Origin: Tumebacillus sp. BK434
GTDB lineage: Bacteria > Bacillota > Bacilli > Tumebacillales > Tumebacillaceae
Length of the DNA stretch: 33,590 bases
Reading direction: 5' to 3'
Assembly: GCF_004340785.1 (NCBI RefSeq)
Contig: NZ_SLXS01000003.1
Coordinates: 1-33,590 of the forward strand
Below, in pieces: positions 1-7,395 of the stretch. Every line of letters begins with the position of its first letter. The stretch's first letter is position 1. Under the pieces are notes generated by a model. The model was not told the DNA's origin and ran no database searches. It was given only the letters and a program-made list of their open reading frames with translations. The position numbers were made by a program, and so were the translations under genes.

Positions 1-66
1 CTCGACTTGCATGTATTAGGCACGCCGCCAGCGTTCGTCCTGAGCCAGGATCAAACTCTCAATAAA
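1..66 (-). rRNA. 16S rRNA, 5' end (partial)
   Basis: The reverse complement contains the universal 16S 5' segment: GAGAGTTTGATCCTGGCTCA, followed by the conserved stretch that includes GACGAACGCTGGCGGCG and CATGCAAGTCGAG. Only the first ~65 nt are inside the window; the gene continues leftwards out of it. The exact 5' end is estimated from the usual distance to the AGAGTTTGAT box. The gene is read away from korA1-korB1, which lie behind it on the same strand. Confidence 0.97.
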
Positions 67-146
67 AGTTAGAAAGCTTGTATCTTGACTCGTATTAGAT
101 CTCTGTAACACTCGTTTAGTTTTCAAGGATCAACAACGTTACTTAG

Positions 147-174
147 ATTATCATATTCGCCGCTATCAAGTCAA
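147..174 (-). promoter_or_regulatory. rRNA operon promoter, proximal
   Basis: On the minus strand a -35 box TTGACT (174-169) and a -10 box GATAAT (152-147) are separated by 16 nt. Transcription would begin near 140, about 75 nt ahead of the 16S gene. Between them lies CCTTGAAAACTAAAC (reverse complement of about 116-130), the conserved leader element seen before 16S in Bacillus-type rRNA operons. Confidence 0.75.
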
Positions 175-225
175 CTGGTAAGTTGTGTGCTTCATTGTGT
201 TGCGTCGTTCGCGGCGACAGGGACT

Positions 226-254
226 ATCTTACCACGCTGACCCGTCCCTCTCAA
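226..254 (-). promoter_or_regulatory. rRNA operon promoter, distal
   Basis: A second sigma-A like promoter lies about 80 bp behind the first: -35 TTGAGA (254-249), 17 nt spacer, -10 TAAGAT (231-226) on the minus strand. Tandem promoters are typical of rRNA operons in Bacillota. The spacing is ideal; the -10 matches the consensus at 4 of 6 positions. Confidence 0.55.
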
Positions 255-404
255 TCTGCAACCTCGAACATACTCAAACAAATACGATCACCCTAAGGGA
301 TCAGCACGCTCCCATCCAGTCCAACCTCTATTGTTTACGCCCATACACCTCCTCTCGCACGTCACCAACAATCTCTCCCATGAATTCACTCGCCGTCCCG
401 CCTC
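255..404. other. intergenic stretch, nothing recognised
   Basis: Between the distal rRNA promoter and the korB1 terminator I see no conserved gene, tRNA or clear hairpin. A longer reading frame crossing 185-457 on the plus strand has no ribosome binding site, runs over both rRNA promoters and the terminator, and is not credible. Further upstream elements of the rRNA promoters may lie here. Confidence 0.5.
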
Positions 405-438
405 TCAACAAAAAAGACCTCCGCACAGAGCGGAGGTC
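405..438 (-). terminator. terminator of korA1-korB1
   Basis: A perfect 9-bp stem GACCTCCGC / GCGGAGGTC (416-424 and 430-438) with a 5-nt loop is followed, on the minus strand, by a T-run (complement of AACAAAAAA at 407-415). It lies 12 nt beyond the korB1 stop codon and separates the oxidoreductase operon from the rRNA promoters. Confidence 0.92.
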
Positions 439-449
439 TTCGATCAAAC

Positions 450-1313
450 TTACTTGAATTGAACCGCGAGTTTTTCCCACTCGTCGCGGGTGATCTTGAG
501 ATCGTTTTTCGCGATTGCTTGTTCCGGGTAGCCGCGCAGGACTTCGTCGTACGCTTGCTTGTTCGGGTTGTGGTACAGAACGCCCGTCACGTTTTCCTCA
601 TGCTCTTCGAGCTTGCGGATCGCCGCGAAACGGTCGGTCTTGTCGTAGCTTGCATCTTCGTCGATGTTGACGAGGTTCGACTTGTAGAAGTCGTACGTGT
701 TTACCTTATTGAAGGTAACGCACGGGGAGTAGATGTTGATCAGAGAGAAACCACGGTGCTGGATCCCCTTCTCGATCAGTTCGGTCAGCTGCTTCAGGTT
801 GCCGGAGTAGCCTTGTGCCACAAAACCACAGCCTGCCATCAGCGCCATTTGCAGCGGATGTACCGGCTCTTCCACAGCGCCGTCCGGAGCGGTCTTGGTC
901 TTCGAGCCCTTATCGGAGGTCGGAGAAGTTTGACCGGTGGTCAGGCCGTAGATGTGGTTGTCCATAACCAAGTAGGTGATGTCGATGTTGCGGCGCATCG
1001 CATGGATGAAGTGACCCATCCCGATGCCGTAACCGTCGCCGTCACCGCCGGCAGCCACAACGGTCAGATCGCGGTTCGCCAGTTTCACTGCGGTTGCAAC
1101 CGGCAGCGAGCGGCCGTGCAAGGAGTGGAAACCAAAGGAACCCATGTATTGAGAGATCTTACCGGAGCAGCCGATACCGGAAACGGTAACCATATTCTCC
1201 GGCTCCAGGCCGATGTTCACTGCCGCTTTTTGCAGCGCAGCCAATACGGTAAAGTCACCGCAGCCCGGGCACCAGTTCGGTTTTTCAGCACGGAAATCAA
1301 CGAGTGTTGCCAT
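450..1313 (-). CDS. korB: 2-oxoacid:ferredoxin oxidoreductase, beta subunit (copy 1)
   Basis: This 287-residue protein is the TPP- and iron-sulfur-binding subunit of a two-subunit 2-oxoacid:ferredoxin oxidoreductase, which oxidatively decarboxylates a 2-oxoacid (2-oxoglutarate or related) to the acyl-CoA and reduces ferredoxin in the cytoplasm. Visible markers are WCPGCG (Cys15, Cys18), GIGCSG (Cys49) and YSPCVTF (Cys198), which match the four [4Fe-4S] ligands known for this family, and the TPP/Mg motif GDGDG at 90-94 followed by the MDN segment near 117-119. Its ATG overlaps the stop codon of korA1 (TAATG), so the two are translationally coupled. A second pair, about 19 kb away (18075-20677), encodes a clear paralogue. 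The precise substrate cannot be told from the sequence. Confidence 0.93.
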   Translation of the reverse strand: MATLVDFRAEKPNWCPGCGDFTVLAALQKAAVNIGLEPENMVTVSGIGCSGKISQYMGSFGFHSLHGRSLPVATAVKLANRDLTVVAAGGDGDGYGIGMGHFIHAMRRNIDITYLVMDNHIYGLTTGQTSPTSDKGSKTKTAPDGAVEEPVHPLQMALMAGCGFVAQGYSGNLKQLTELIEKGIQHRGFSLINIYSPCVTFNKVNTYDFYKSNLVNIDEDASYDKTDRFAAIRKLEEHEENVTGVLYHNPNKQAYDEVLRGYPEQAIAKNDLKITRDEWEKLAVQFK

Positions 1314-3079
1314 TAGAGCGTCACCTCTTTCTTCAAGCTGTCCGCAAGGTCCTTCGCCTTCGCGTAGATTTCGTTCACGAGGAACGGATCGCCGCTGTAC
1401 TTCAGGCAGGACTCATATTTGTTGTGGTCGCCGCCGACGAACTGCTTCAGCTGGTTCTTCAGCTGACCATGCGAGTTCATCTCGGTCACGAGCACTTTCT
1501 TTGCGTTGTGGATGTAGCCTTTGATCTCTTCGGTCGGGAACGGCAGGAGACGAGCGATGCTCAGGTGACCGACGCTCACGCCTTCTGCTGCCAGCGCTTC
1601 ATACACTTCACGCTGCGGACCGGTCATGGAACCGAAGTCGACGAGCAGCAGCTCTGCGTTTTCAGCGCCAACATAAGTAGCGCCCGCGAGGTCGTTGAAT
1701 TTCGCCAGTTTCTTCGCGCGCTTCTCCATTTGCTTCACGCGCAGTTCCGGCTCTTCCATTTCCACGCCCACTTCGTCAGATTCGTTACCCATCGCAACGA
1801 AACGGCCGTTCTTTTGACCCGGGATCGAGCGGAAGGAGATGCCGTCTTCAGCAGTGACGTCAAAGCGCTTGAATGCGCCTTTTTCCAGCTCAGCCAGCTG
1901 CTCGTCGGAGATCATCTTGCCACGGTTGATGTTGAACTTGTCGAAGTCGATCGACTCGACAGTCTGCTTGTTCATCCCCATGTACAGGTCGGTTGCCACG
2001 ATGACCGGGCATTGGTACTTCTCCGCCAGGTTGAACGCTTCCAGCGTGAAGAAGAAGCACTCTTCCACGTTGCGCGGGGTCAGCACGATGCGCGGGATCT
2101 CGCCGTGCGAGCCGTACATCATGGTGTAGACGTCAGACTGCTCCGTCTTGGTCGGCAAACCGGTGGACGGGCCGGCACGCTGAACGTCGATGATAACGAG
2201 CGGCGTTTCGGAGATGCCAGCCAGGCCGAGCGCTTCCATCATCAAGGAGAAGCCCGGGCCGGAAGTTGCGGTCATCGAGCGCACGCCGGTGTAGTTCGCA
2301 CCGATCGCCATCATGACTGCAGCGATCTCGTCTTCCGCTTGGACAACGGTGCCGCCGAATTTCGGGAACTGCTTGATGATCTGGTACATGACTTCGGTCG
2401 CCGGAGTGATCGGGTACTGTGCGAGCAGACGGCAGCCGCCTGCGATGGCGCCGAGCGATACCGCGTCGTTGCCGGAGATGTACAGACGCTCCGACTTCAC
2501 TTCCGGACGAGCCGGCAGTTCGAGCGATGCTTTGAAGTTCTCTTTCGCAAAATCGTAGCCCTTCTGGATCGCTGCGATGTTGCTTTCTACGATCTCGTCG
2601 CCTTTGCCGCCGAACTTGTCGACGACAACGGAGCGGAAGTCGTCCGGAGTCAGGCCGATGATCGCAGCCGTAACACCCATCGAGACCATGTTTTTCATGA
2701 TCGGAGAGCCGGCTTCTTTCGCCATTTCGGTGAGCGGAACCGGGCAGATGTGCACGTTATCGTTTTCCGGAACCTGCGCATCTTTGATCGCAGTGTCATA
2801 GATCAGCACAGCGCCATCGATGAGTTCGTGGAAGTTGTGGTTGATCGTCTCTTGGTCGAACGCCAGCAAAATGTGCAGATCGTCGCCATGGTGCCCGGAG
2901 ATGTCGGACGTGATGCGAACCTTACCGTTCGTATGACCGCCCTTGATCAAGGACATAAAGTGACGATACGTGGAAACATAGTAACCTAAACGGAACAAAG
3001 ACAGTGCAAAGATATCCTGAGTGGAGTCGATGCCCTCGCCTTGTGCGCCGCCTACTTTCCAGCCTAAATCTTTGATCAC
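1313..3079 (-). CDS. korA: 2-oxoacid:ferredoxin oxidoreductase, alpha subunit with fused gamma domain (copy 1)
   Basis: This 588-residue protein has the fused gamma-alpha architecture of bacterial KorA. The N-terminal gamma domain begins WKVGGAQGEGIDS (residues 7-19). The pyrimidine-binding alpha domain follows from about residue 198 with the diagnostic YPITP motif (222-226) and the segment SGPGFSLMMEALGLAG. No ferredoxin-like delta domain is fused, so it must use a separate ferredoxin. The start is GTG, placed 7 nt after AGGGGTG. It partners korB1, whose ATG overlaps its stop. The 215 bp upstream hold only a weak promoter candidate. The family is certain; whether it prefers 2-oxoglutarate, pyruvate or 2-oxobutyrate is not. 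Confidence 0.93.
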   Translation of the reverse strand: MIKDLGWKVGGAQGEGIDSTQDIFALSLFRLGYYVSTYRHFMSLIKGGHTNGKVRITSDISGHHGDDLHILLAFDQETINHNFHELIDGAVLIYDTAIKDAQVPENDNVHICPVPLTEMAKEAGSPIMKNMVSMGVTAAIIGLTPDDFRSVVVDKFGGKGDEIVESNIAAIQKGYDFAKENFKASLELPARPEVKSERLYISGNDAVSLGAIAGGCRLLAQYPITPATEVMYQIIKQFPKFGGTVVQAEDEIAAVMMAIGANYTGVRSMTATSGPGFSLMMEALGLAGISETPLVIIDVQRAGPSTGLPTKTEQSDVYTMMYGSHGEIPRIVLTPRNVEECFFFTLEAFNLAEKYQCPVIVATDLYMGMNKQTVESIDFDKFNINRGKMISDEQLAELEKGAFKRFDVTAEDGISFRSIPGQKNGRFVAMGNESDEVGVEMEEPELRVKQMEKRAKKLAKFNDLAGATYVGAENAELLLVDFGSMTGPQREVYEALAAEGVSVGHLSIARLLPFPTEEIKGYIHNAKKVLVTEMNSHGQLKNQLKQFVGGDHNKYESCLKYSGDPFLVNEIYAKAKDLADSLKKEVTL

Positions 3080-3151
3080 AATGGTTCACCCCTGTTTATA
3101 CAAACTTTATGGATAACAACCCTGTATCAGTGAAGAAACAGCATCTGTTCC

Positions 3152-3180
3152 ATTGTATCAACTGTTTAGCAAAAATAGAA
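3152..3180 (-). promoter_or_regulatory. possible korA1 promoter
   Basis: On the minus strand a good -10 box TACAAT (3157-3152) is preceded at 17 nt by a poor -35, TTCTAT (3180-3175). It would give a leader of about 65 nt before the korA1 GTG. Low confidence because of the weak -35. Confidence 0.3.
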
Positions 3181-3287
3181 TAGGCTAGCGCATAAAAAAA
3201 GAGAATTTGATGCCTTCGACCGTATTTTTGAACTCGACAGTCTAAAAGCGTATCACCCACAAAACCCATCTGTATCACTGTTTCCCG

Positions 3288-3325
3288 ACAAAAAAGACCC
3301 CGGCGCAACAGCCGGGGTCTTTTCT
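3288..3325 (-). terminator. terminator of the gamma-lyase gene
   Basis: Perfect stem GACCCCGGC / GCCGGGGTC (3296-3304 and 3311-3319), loop GCAACA. On the minus strand the stem is followed by a T-run (complement of ACAAAAAA). It lies just beyond the stop of the PLP enzyme and separates it from korA1. Confidence 0.9.
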
Positions 3326-3341
3326 ATCATTTGCTAAAAAA

Positions 3342-4529
3342 CTAGGCGCGCAGTGCCTGATCGAGATCGGCGATGATGTCTTCCACATCCTCGATGCCGA
3401 CCGACAGGCGGATCAGTCCGTCTGTGACACCCGAAGCTTCGCGCTCCGCTTTCGGCATGATCGCATGGGTCATCGAGGCCGGATGCTGGATCAGCGTGTG
3501 CACGTCGCCAAGCGATACGGCAAGATGTGCCAGCTTCACCGAGTTCATCAGCGTCTTCCCTTTTTCGAACGACTTCACTTCAAAAGACAAGGTGCCGCCG
3601 AAACCGCTCATCTGACGCTTCGCCAGCTCATGCTGCGGGTGGCTCTTCAGACCCGGGTAGTACACCGCCGTCACTTCCGGATGCGCTTCGAGGAACTCGG
3701 CCACCTTCAGCGCGTTTTCATTGTGCTTCTCCATCCGCAGCGCCAAAGTGCGCACCCCGCGGTTCAGCAAAAACGCATCGAACGGCCCCATGATCGGCCC
3801 GATTTCTTTCAGATCGGCAAACAGCGGCTTGATGATGTCCGCATACCCGACGGCAATCCCGCCTACAACATCGCCGTGGCCGCCGATGTACTTCGTCGCC
3901 GAGTGGATCGACACGTGTGCGCCGAGGTCGATCGGACGCTGGAAGTACGGCGACATGAACGTGTTGTCGACGACGACCTTGATGTCCGTGCCTTCGGTCA
4001 GCTCCGAGATCGCCGCGATGTCGGCCATCTTCAATGTCGGGTTGGCAGGCGTCTCGAGGTAGATCACACGTGTGTTCGGCTTGATCGCAGCTTTCACCTT
4101 TTCCACATCGGATGTATCGACCCAGTCGATCTCCACGCCGTACTTGCCTTTCAGCGTTTTCTCAAACAGAGCAAACGTCGCTCCGTACAAAGCGTCGGCT
4201 GCAACGACATGATCACCGGTCTTGACCAGATGGAACATCACCGTCGAGATCGCCGCCATGCCGGAACCGAAGCACAAGCCCGCCTCCGCATTCTCCAGCG
4301 CCGCGATCTTCTCGGCCAGCGCATCGGTGTTCGGGTTGCCCAGTCGGCTGTACTTGTAGCCCGGGTCTGTACCGCTAAAGCGCGCTGCGCCTTGATCGGC
4401 ATCTTCAAACACGAACGTCGAGGTCTGATAGATCGGCATCGTATGCGATCCGGTCGTCGGGTCCACTTTATGCCCCGCATGCAAAATCCGCGTCGAATAC
4501 CCCAGTTTGCTAAAATCGTGCTTTTTCAT
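3342..4529 (-). CDS. methionine gamma-lyase-like PLP enzyme (Cys/Met metabolism family)
   Basis: This 395-residue protein is a PLP-dependent trans-sulfuration enzyme. The N-terminal layout, with YSRLGNPN (60-67), SGMAAIS (89-95), ETPANPTLKMADI (159-171) and the PLP lysine in SATKYIGGHGD (Lys213), resembles methionine gamma-lyases more than cystathionine lyases. Those enzymes split methionine into methanethiol, ammonia and 2-oxobutyrate. The active-site cysteine known from Pseudomonas methionine gamma-lyase (LYGCTF, Cys116) is alanine here (LYGATF, Ala117), so a homocysteine, cystathionine or other gamma-lyase role is also possible. The gene is read from an ATG after GGGGAAG. It lies upstream of korA1 in the same direction but has its own terminator. 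No SAM riboswitch is visible upstream. Confidence 0.85.
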   Translation of the reverse strand: MKKHDFSKLGYSTRILHAGHKVDPTTGSHTMPIYQTSTFVFEDADQGAARFSGTDPGYKYSRLGNPNTDALAEKIAALENAEAGLCFGSGMAAISTVMFHLVKTGDHVVAADALYGATFALFEKTLKGKYGVEIDWVDTSDVEKVKAAIKPNTRVIYLETPANPTLKMADIAAISELTEGTDIKVVVDNTFMSPYFQRPIDLGAHVSIHSATKYIGGHGDVVGGIAVGYADIIKPLFADLKEIGPIMGPFDAFLLNRGVRTLALRMEKHNENALKVAEFLEAHPEVTAVYYPGLKSHPQHELAKRQMSGFGGTLSFEVKSFEKGKTLMNSVKLAHLAVSLGDVHTLIQHPASMTHAIMPKAEREASGVTDGLIRLSVGIEDVEDIIADLDQALRA

Positions 4530-4674
4530 TTCGACTTCCCCTTTCGACTATTTCCTCGGAAATAACTGACACTCTTCAACAAAAATTGCCTGTTGCCCGC
4601 ATAGCCGTTTGGGACGGTGGGCAAGCTAACAAAAGTTTTTCAATCCTACACTTCGAATGGAGTGACACATTGCC

Positions 4675-5388
4675 ATGCAACCACGAAGTATGGTGATGGC
4701 CGTTTTGACCGCAATCCTGTTGCTGGTTACCAGCGGCCATCCCGCAAGCGAGGCGGAACAGGCGACGCCAGCTCTTCCGGCTCCAACTCTTACTGTCGCG
4801 CAGGCAGCGAACCAATCACCGCCGCTCGTCGAGCACACCGTGCAGACGGGGGACACGCTCTATGCGCTCGCAGGACGCTACAACACGACGATCGAGCATA
4901 TCGTCAACCGCAACCCCGACGTCAACCCGGACAACTTGAAAGTCGGAGCTGTGCTTCATGTGCCGACGAACACCGTAAAAAAAGTGAAGTCTCGCGAAGA
5001 ACTGGCACAAACTGCCGATAAGATGGTTCTCTCCTCATCCGGTGAGCCGAACCGCTATAGTAGAAAGATGCCCTGCAAACTCACCGCTTACACCAACTCC
5101 TTCGCGTCGACCGGGAAGCATCCCGGCGATCCGGGTTACGGAGTCACCGCCAGCGGCCGCTTGACCAAAGAAGGCTTGACGATCGCTGTCGATCCTTCCG
5201 TCATACCGATGCACAGCGTGGTGTACATCCCGGGAATTGGCGTGCGGTATGCAGAAGACACCGGCGGCGCTGTGATCGGCAATCACATCGACGTCTTCTA
5301 CAACGATGATCACTACGCACAGAGATTTGGCGTCAAAGACAACGTAACGGTCTACATCTTGGAAGAAGGGCCCAAAGGGGAGTCGTAA
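4675..5388 (+). CDS. secreted LysM-3D domain cell wall protein
   Basis: This 237-residue protein begins with a hydrophobic export segment (about residues 6-22, then a small-residue region), followed by one LysM peptidoglycan-binding domain (53-97: HTVQTGDTLYALAGRYNT to VLHVPT) and a C-terminal 3D domain (about 133-230). The three conserved aspartates of the 3D fold are visible in VDPSVIP (Asp173), AEDTGG (Asp195) and HIDVFYND (Asp206). This architecture matches the YocH/YabE-type cell wall proteins of Bacillus, related to lytic transglycosylases such as MltA. It probably acts outside the cell on peptidoglycan. The start follows GGAGTG by 10 nt. The gene is monocistronic and diverges from the gamma-lyase gene. 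Confidence 0.88.
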   Translation: MQPRSMVMAVLTAILLLVTSGHPASEAEQATPALPAPTLTVAQAANQSPPLVEHTVQTGDTLYALAGRYNTTIEHIVNRNPDVNPDNLKVGAVLHVPTNTVKKVKSREELAQTADKMVLSSSGEPNRYSRKMPCKLTAYTNSFASTGKHPGDPGYGVTASGRLTKEGLTIAVDPSVIPMHSVVYIPGIGVRYAEDTGGAVIGNHIDVFYNDDHYAQRFGVKDNVTVYILEEGPKGES

Positions 5389-5401
5389 AGACTCCCTTTT
5401 T
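5374..5401 (+). terminator. terminator of the LysM-3D gene
   Basis: Stem GGGAGTC / GACTCCC (5378-5384, 5390-5396), loop GTAAA, followed by TTTTT. The hairpin overlaps the stop codon, so the last codons form its left arm. Confidence 0.85.
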
Positions 5402-5419
5402 CCCTGCCCGGCTACAGCC

Positions 5420-6205
5420 TCAACTGCTCGCCGACTGGTAATTGCGCAAGGCGCTCTTCCAAAACAGCCTCGACAGCACGAGCAGTCCCCCGGCCATCAC
5501 AAGCGAGATCAGCGCCTCGCGTCCGCTCAGCCCGCCAGTAAACGCCGCCGCTGGAAAGGTGGTCAGCACAGCGACCGGAAACAGGTACGTCAGCAACACG
5601 CGCAGCCAGCCTTTGTAGACCTGCACCGGAAAGCGCGCCGTCTCGAACAGCGAAGTAAAGACCAGCGTCAAATTCTCCACTTTCACGAACCAAAACGATA
5701 ACGTCATCATCAAAAACCAAAGCGAATACAGTGTGACGACCGCGGCGAAAAAGATGACGAGGAACCAGAGCACGCTGAACAGCGACATCGCAACATCCAT
5801 CTTCCAGCCCGCGTAGATGATCATCCCAAAGCCGACCAGCACATCGGTGACCGGCCAGAAGACGATGTGCCGAAACGAGATGAAGAACTGGCTGTCGACC
5901 GGTTTGGTCAAAATGAAATCGAGCGTTCCTTTTCTGATATGCTGCACGATTCGTCCAATGTTCGGGCGCAGCACCATGCTCACGACGCCGCTCAGCGCGT
6001 TAAACACCCCCAGCAGCACCAGCACCTGCTCGAACGACCACCCGCCGATCTGTTCGGTCTGCAGGAAGAACACCTGCAAGGTAAGCAGTGCAAAAAACAG
6101 CCCGGACACCGTCCCCAGCACGTTGGCGAAGAAATTCGACCGGTACTCAAATTCCTCGACGACAGCGGCGCGAATGAACTCTTTCAGCAATCGAACGTAT
6201 TTCAC
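5420..6205 (-). CDS. ABC-2 type transporter permease (DUF990-like), second subunit
   Basis: This 261-residue integral membrane protein has about six hydrophobic segments and the pattern of PF06182/DUF990 permeases (EYRSNFFANVLGTVSGLFFALLTLQ region near the N terminus, then RKGTLDFILTKPVDSQF). I start it at a GTG (6205) 6 nt after AGGAGG; an upstream in-frame TTG would place the ribosome site inside the gene. In related operons the two permeases directly follow the ATPase. Here it is separated from its partner permease (7396-8205) by an opposite-strand gene of 1.04 kb. It likely still pairs with the upstream permease and ATPase. The substrate is unknown. Confidence 0.85.
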   Translation of the reverse strand: MKYVRLLKEFIRAAVVEEFEYRSNFFANVLGTVSGLFFALLTLQVFFLQTEQIGGWSFEQVLVLLGVFNALSGVVSMVLRPNIGRIVQHIRKGTLDFILTKPVDSQFFISFRHIVFWPVTDVLVGFGMIIYAGWKMDVAMSLFSVLWFLVIFFAAVVTLYSLWFLMMTLSFWFVKVENLTLVFTSLFETARFPVQVYKGWLRVLLTYLFPVAVLTTFPAAAFTGGLSGREALISLVMAGGLLVLSRLFWKSALRNYQSASS

Positions 6206-6299
6206 GGTCGCCCTCCTCAAAAAATAGCTCCCTCACAGCAGGGACATCAGAATCGCATGTGGAAATTAGCAGAATTAAATCTCGACGGGGGAATCACTT

Positions 6300-7343
6300 T
6301 TGAAAACGCAGATTCCAAAACAGCGCAAGAAAAAAGCGAACACGTCTCGCCCAGCCCCAGCTTCGTCGCCCAGTCAAGCCGCGTCTCCCTTACCTGCTGC
6401 CCGCATCGCAAAGCTCCAGCAGACGATCGGCAATCGCGCCACGATGCAACTGCTGAAATCCTCCGCCCCGATTCAAGGCTGGTGGCTGCGCAAAGGTCAG
6501 CAGATCACGTGGGAAGGAACGACCGACAGCCCGCCCGAGTCGGAGCAGGAACAGTATCAAACGACCGGGGACAAGCGCTGGAAGTACTCCTACTTGCCGT
6601 CGTTCCTGAACTCCGAGCTGGACATCTGGGAAGAGCGGCCGAAACGAGCGCCGAAAAAAAGCGGCAAAGGCAGAACAGCAACTAGCCCCTCCACGACCAC
6701 CGTGCAGTCGCCGACGCTGACCGAGCCGCTCAGCAATCTGTCGTCCCGTCAGGAACCGTCGACTTCCATCACCACGACCCGCACCGAGCCGCAGCGCCCG
6801 GTCAAGCCGCCGATTCAAGAACTGTCCCGCAAAGAATTGAAATTCCGGGTCGAGCAGGAACTGAAAAAGAAAAAGCGGCAAAAGGAAGAAGATGATCAGA
6901 CCTATATCACGCGGGTTCATGAAAGCCTGCTGCGGATGATCGGCAACGAGTATACCATCGACGGTGAAGGCAGATCGACCTTGCTGGACAGCATTGAGAC
7001 GGTCGTGGCCGAAATCGCCGTCCAGACCACCACCGATGCGCCTGTCACCGTCGCCACAACCGAACGGCGGGGAACTGCACGGCCTCAGCGCACGTACGCG
7101 ATCACCGACCTCGCCGGCCACGGGAATCTCACCACGACCACGCTCGCCCGGATCCAAGAGCGGATCGACGCCTACAACAACAATGAAAGCCGGTTCTCTC
7201 TGCACATCGGGGTCGGCAGCGTCCCGACGATGGACGTGACCGGGACTGAGTTTGGCGGCAGCGGACGCGGAAATGTCCGGCTGCAGTTCCTGTCCAACGG
7301 CACACTGCGGCTTGTCAACCACGACAACCGCTCCCTGATCTAA
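6300..7343 (+). CDS. protein with eCIS-type LQxxxGNRA motif, unknown C-terminal domain
   Basis: This 347-residue protein starts at TTG, 7 nt after GGGGGAA. The N terminus is basic and low in complexity (residues 1-34, Lys/Pro/Ser/Ala rich). The motif IAKLQQTIGNRATMQLL follows (36-52). It resembles the LQRxxGNRAV signature found near the N terminus of many proteins linked to extracellular contractile injection systems and of DUF4157-containing proteins. A Trp-rich patch (QGWWLRKG), a Ser/Thr/Pro linker (about 115-170), a charged helical stretch of Lys/Glu (about 178-205) and a folded-looking C-terminal region (about 255-347, with ITDLAGHGN and TEFGGSGRGN) come next. I do not recognise the C-terminal domain and see no proven catalytic motif. 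No injection-system genes are nearby. The gene sits antiparallel inside an ABC transporter group. Confidence 0.75.
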   Translation: MKTQIPKQRKKKANTSRPAPASSPSQAASPLPAARIAKLQQTIGNRATMQLLKSSAPIQGWWLRKGQQITWEGTTDSPPESEQEQYQTTGDKRWKYSYLPSFLNSELDIWEERPKRAPKKSGKGRTATSPSTTTVQSPTLTEPLSNLSSRQEPSTSITTTRTEPQRPVKPPIQELSRKELKFRVEQELKKKKRQKEEDDQTYITRVHESLLRMIGNEYTIDGEGRSTLLDSIETVVAEIAVQTTTDAPVTVATTERRGTARPQRTYAITDLAGHGNLTTTTLARIQERIDAYNNNESRFSLHIGVGSVPTMDVTGTEFGGSGRGNVRLQFLSNGTLRLVNHDNRSLI

Positions 7344-7351
7344 GCACTACA

Positions 7352-7384
7352 GGCGGTTCGCGCTCTCCCGAGCAGCGGACCGCC
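7352..7384. terminator. long hairpin between convergent genes
   Basis: GGCGGTTCGC (7352-7361) pairs with GCGGACCGCC (7375-7384), with one G-T wobble, and the stem continues as GCTC / GAGC around a TCCC loop with one bulged A. It lies between the stop of the LQxxxGNRA gene (7343) and the stop of the convergent permease (7396). No strong T-run follows on either side, so termination is likely but not certain. Confidence 0.5.
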
Positions 7385-7395
7385 ACTTCTTCTCC

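Noticed and set aside
288-344. An 18-residue minus-strand mini-ORF (MGVNNRGWTGWERADPLG) behind GAGGAGGTGT.
   Set aside because: The ribosome site is only 3 nt from the ATG, there is a single copy, and it lies just upstream of the distal rRNA promoter. Nothing supports translation.
1304-2989. A 561-codon plus-strand reading frame opposite korA1.
   Set aside because: It mirrors the coding frame of korA1, is rich in His, Arg and Asp without domain pattern, and has no ribosome site.
3096-3308. A 70-codon minus-strand reading frame between korA1 and the gamma-lyase gene.
   Set aside because: It starts within the terminator of the gamma-lyase gene and runs over the korA1 promoter candidate; no ribosome site and no domain.
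6258-6685. An alternative ATG frame (MWKLAELNLDGG...) overlapping the start of the LQxxxGNRA gene.
   Set aside because: It lacks a ribosome site and quickly becomes an out-of-frame shadow; the TTG frame has a good site and carries the motif.
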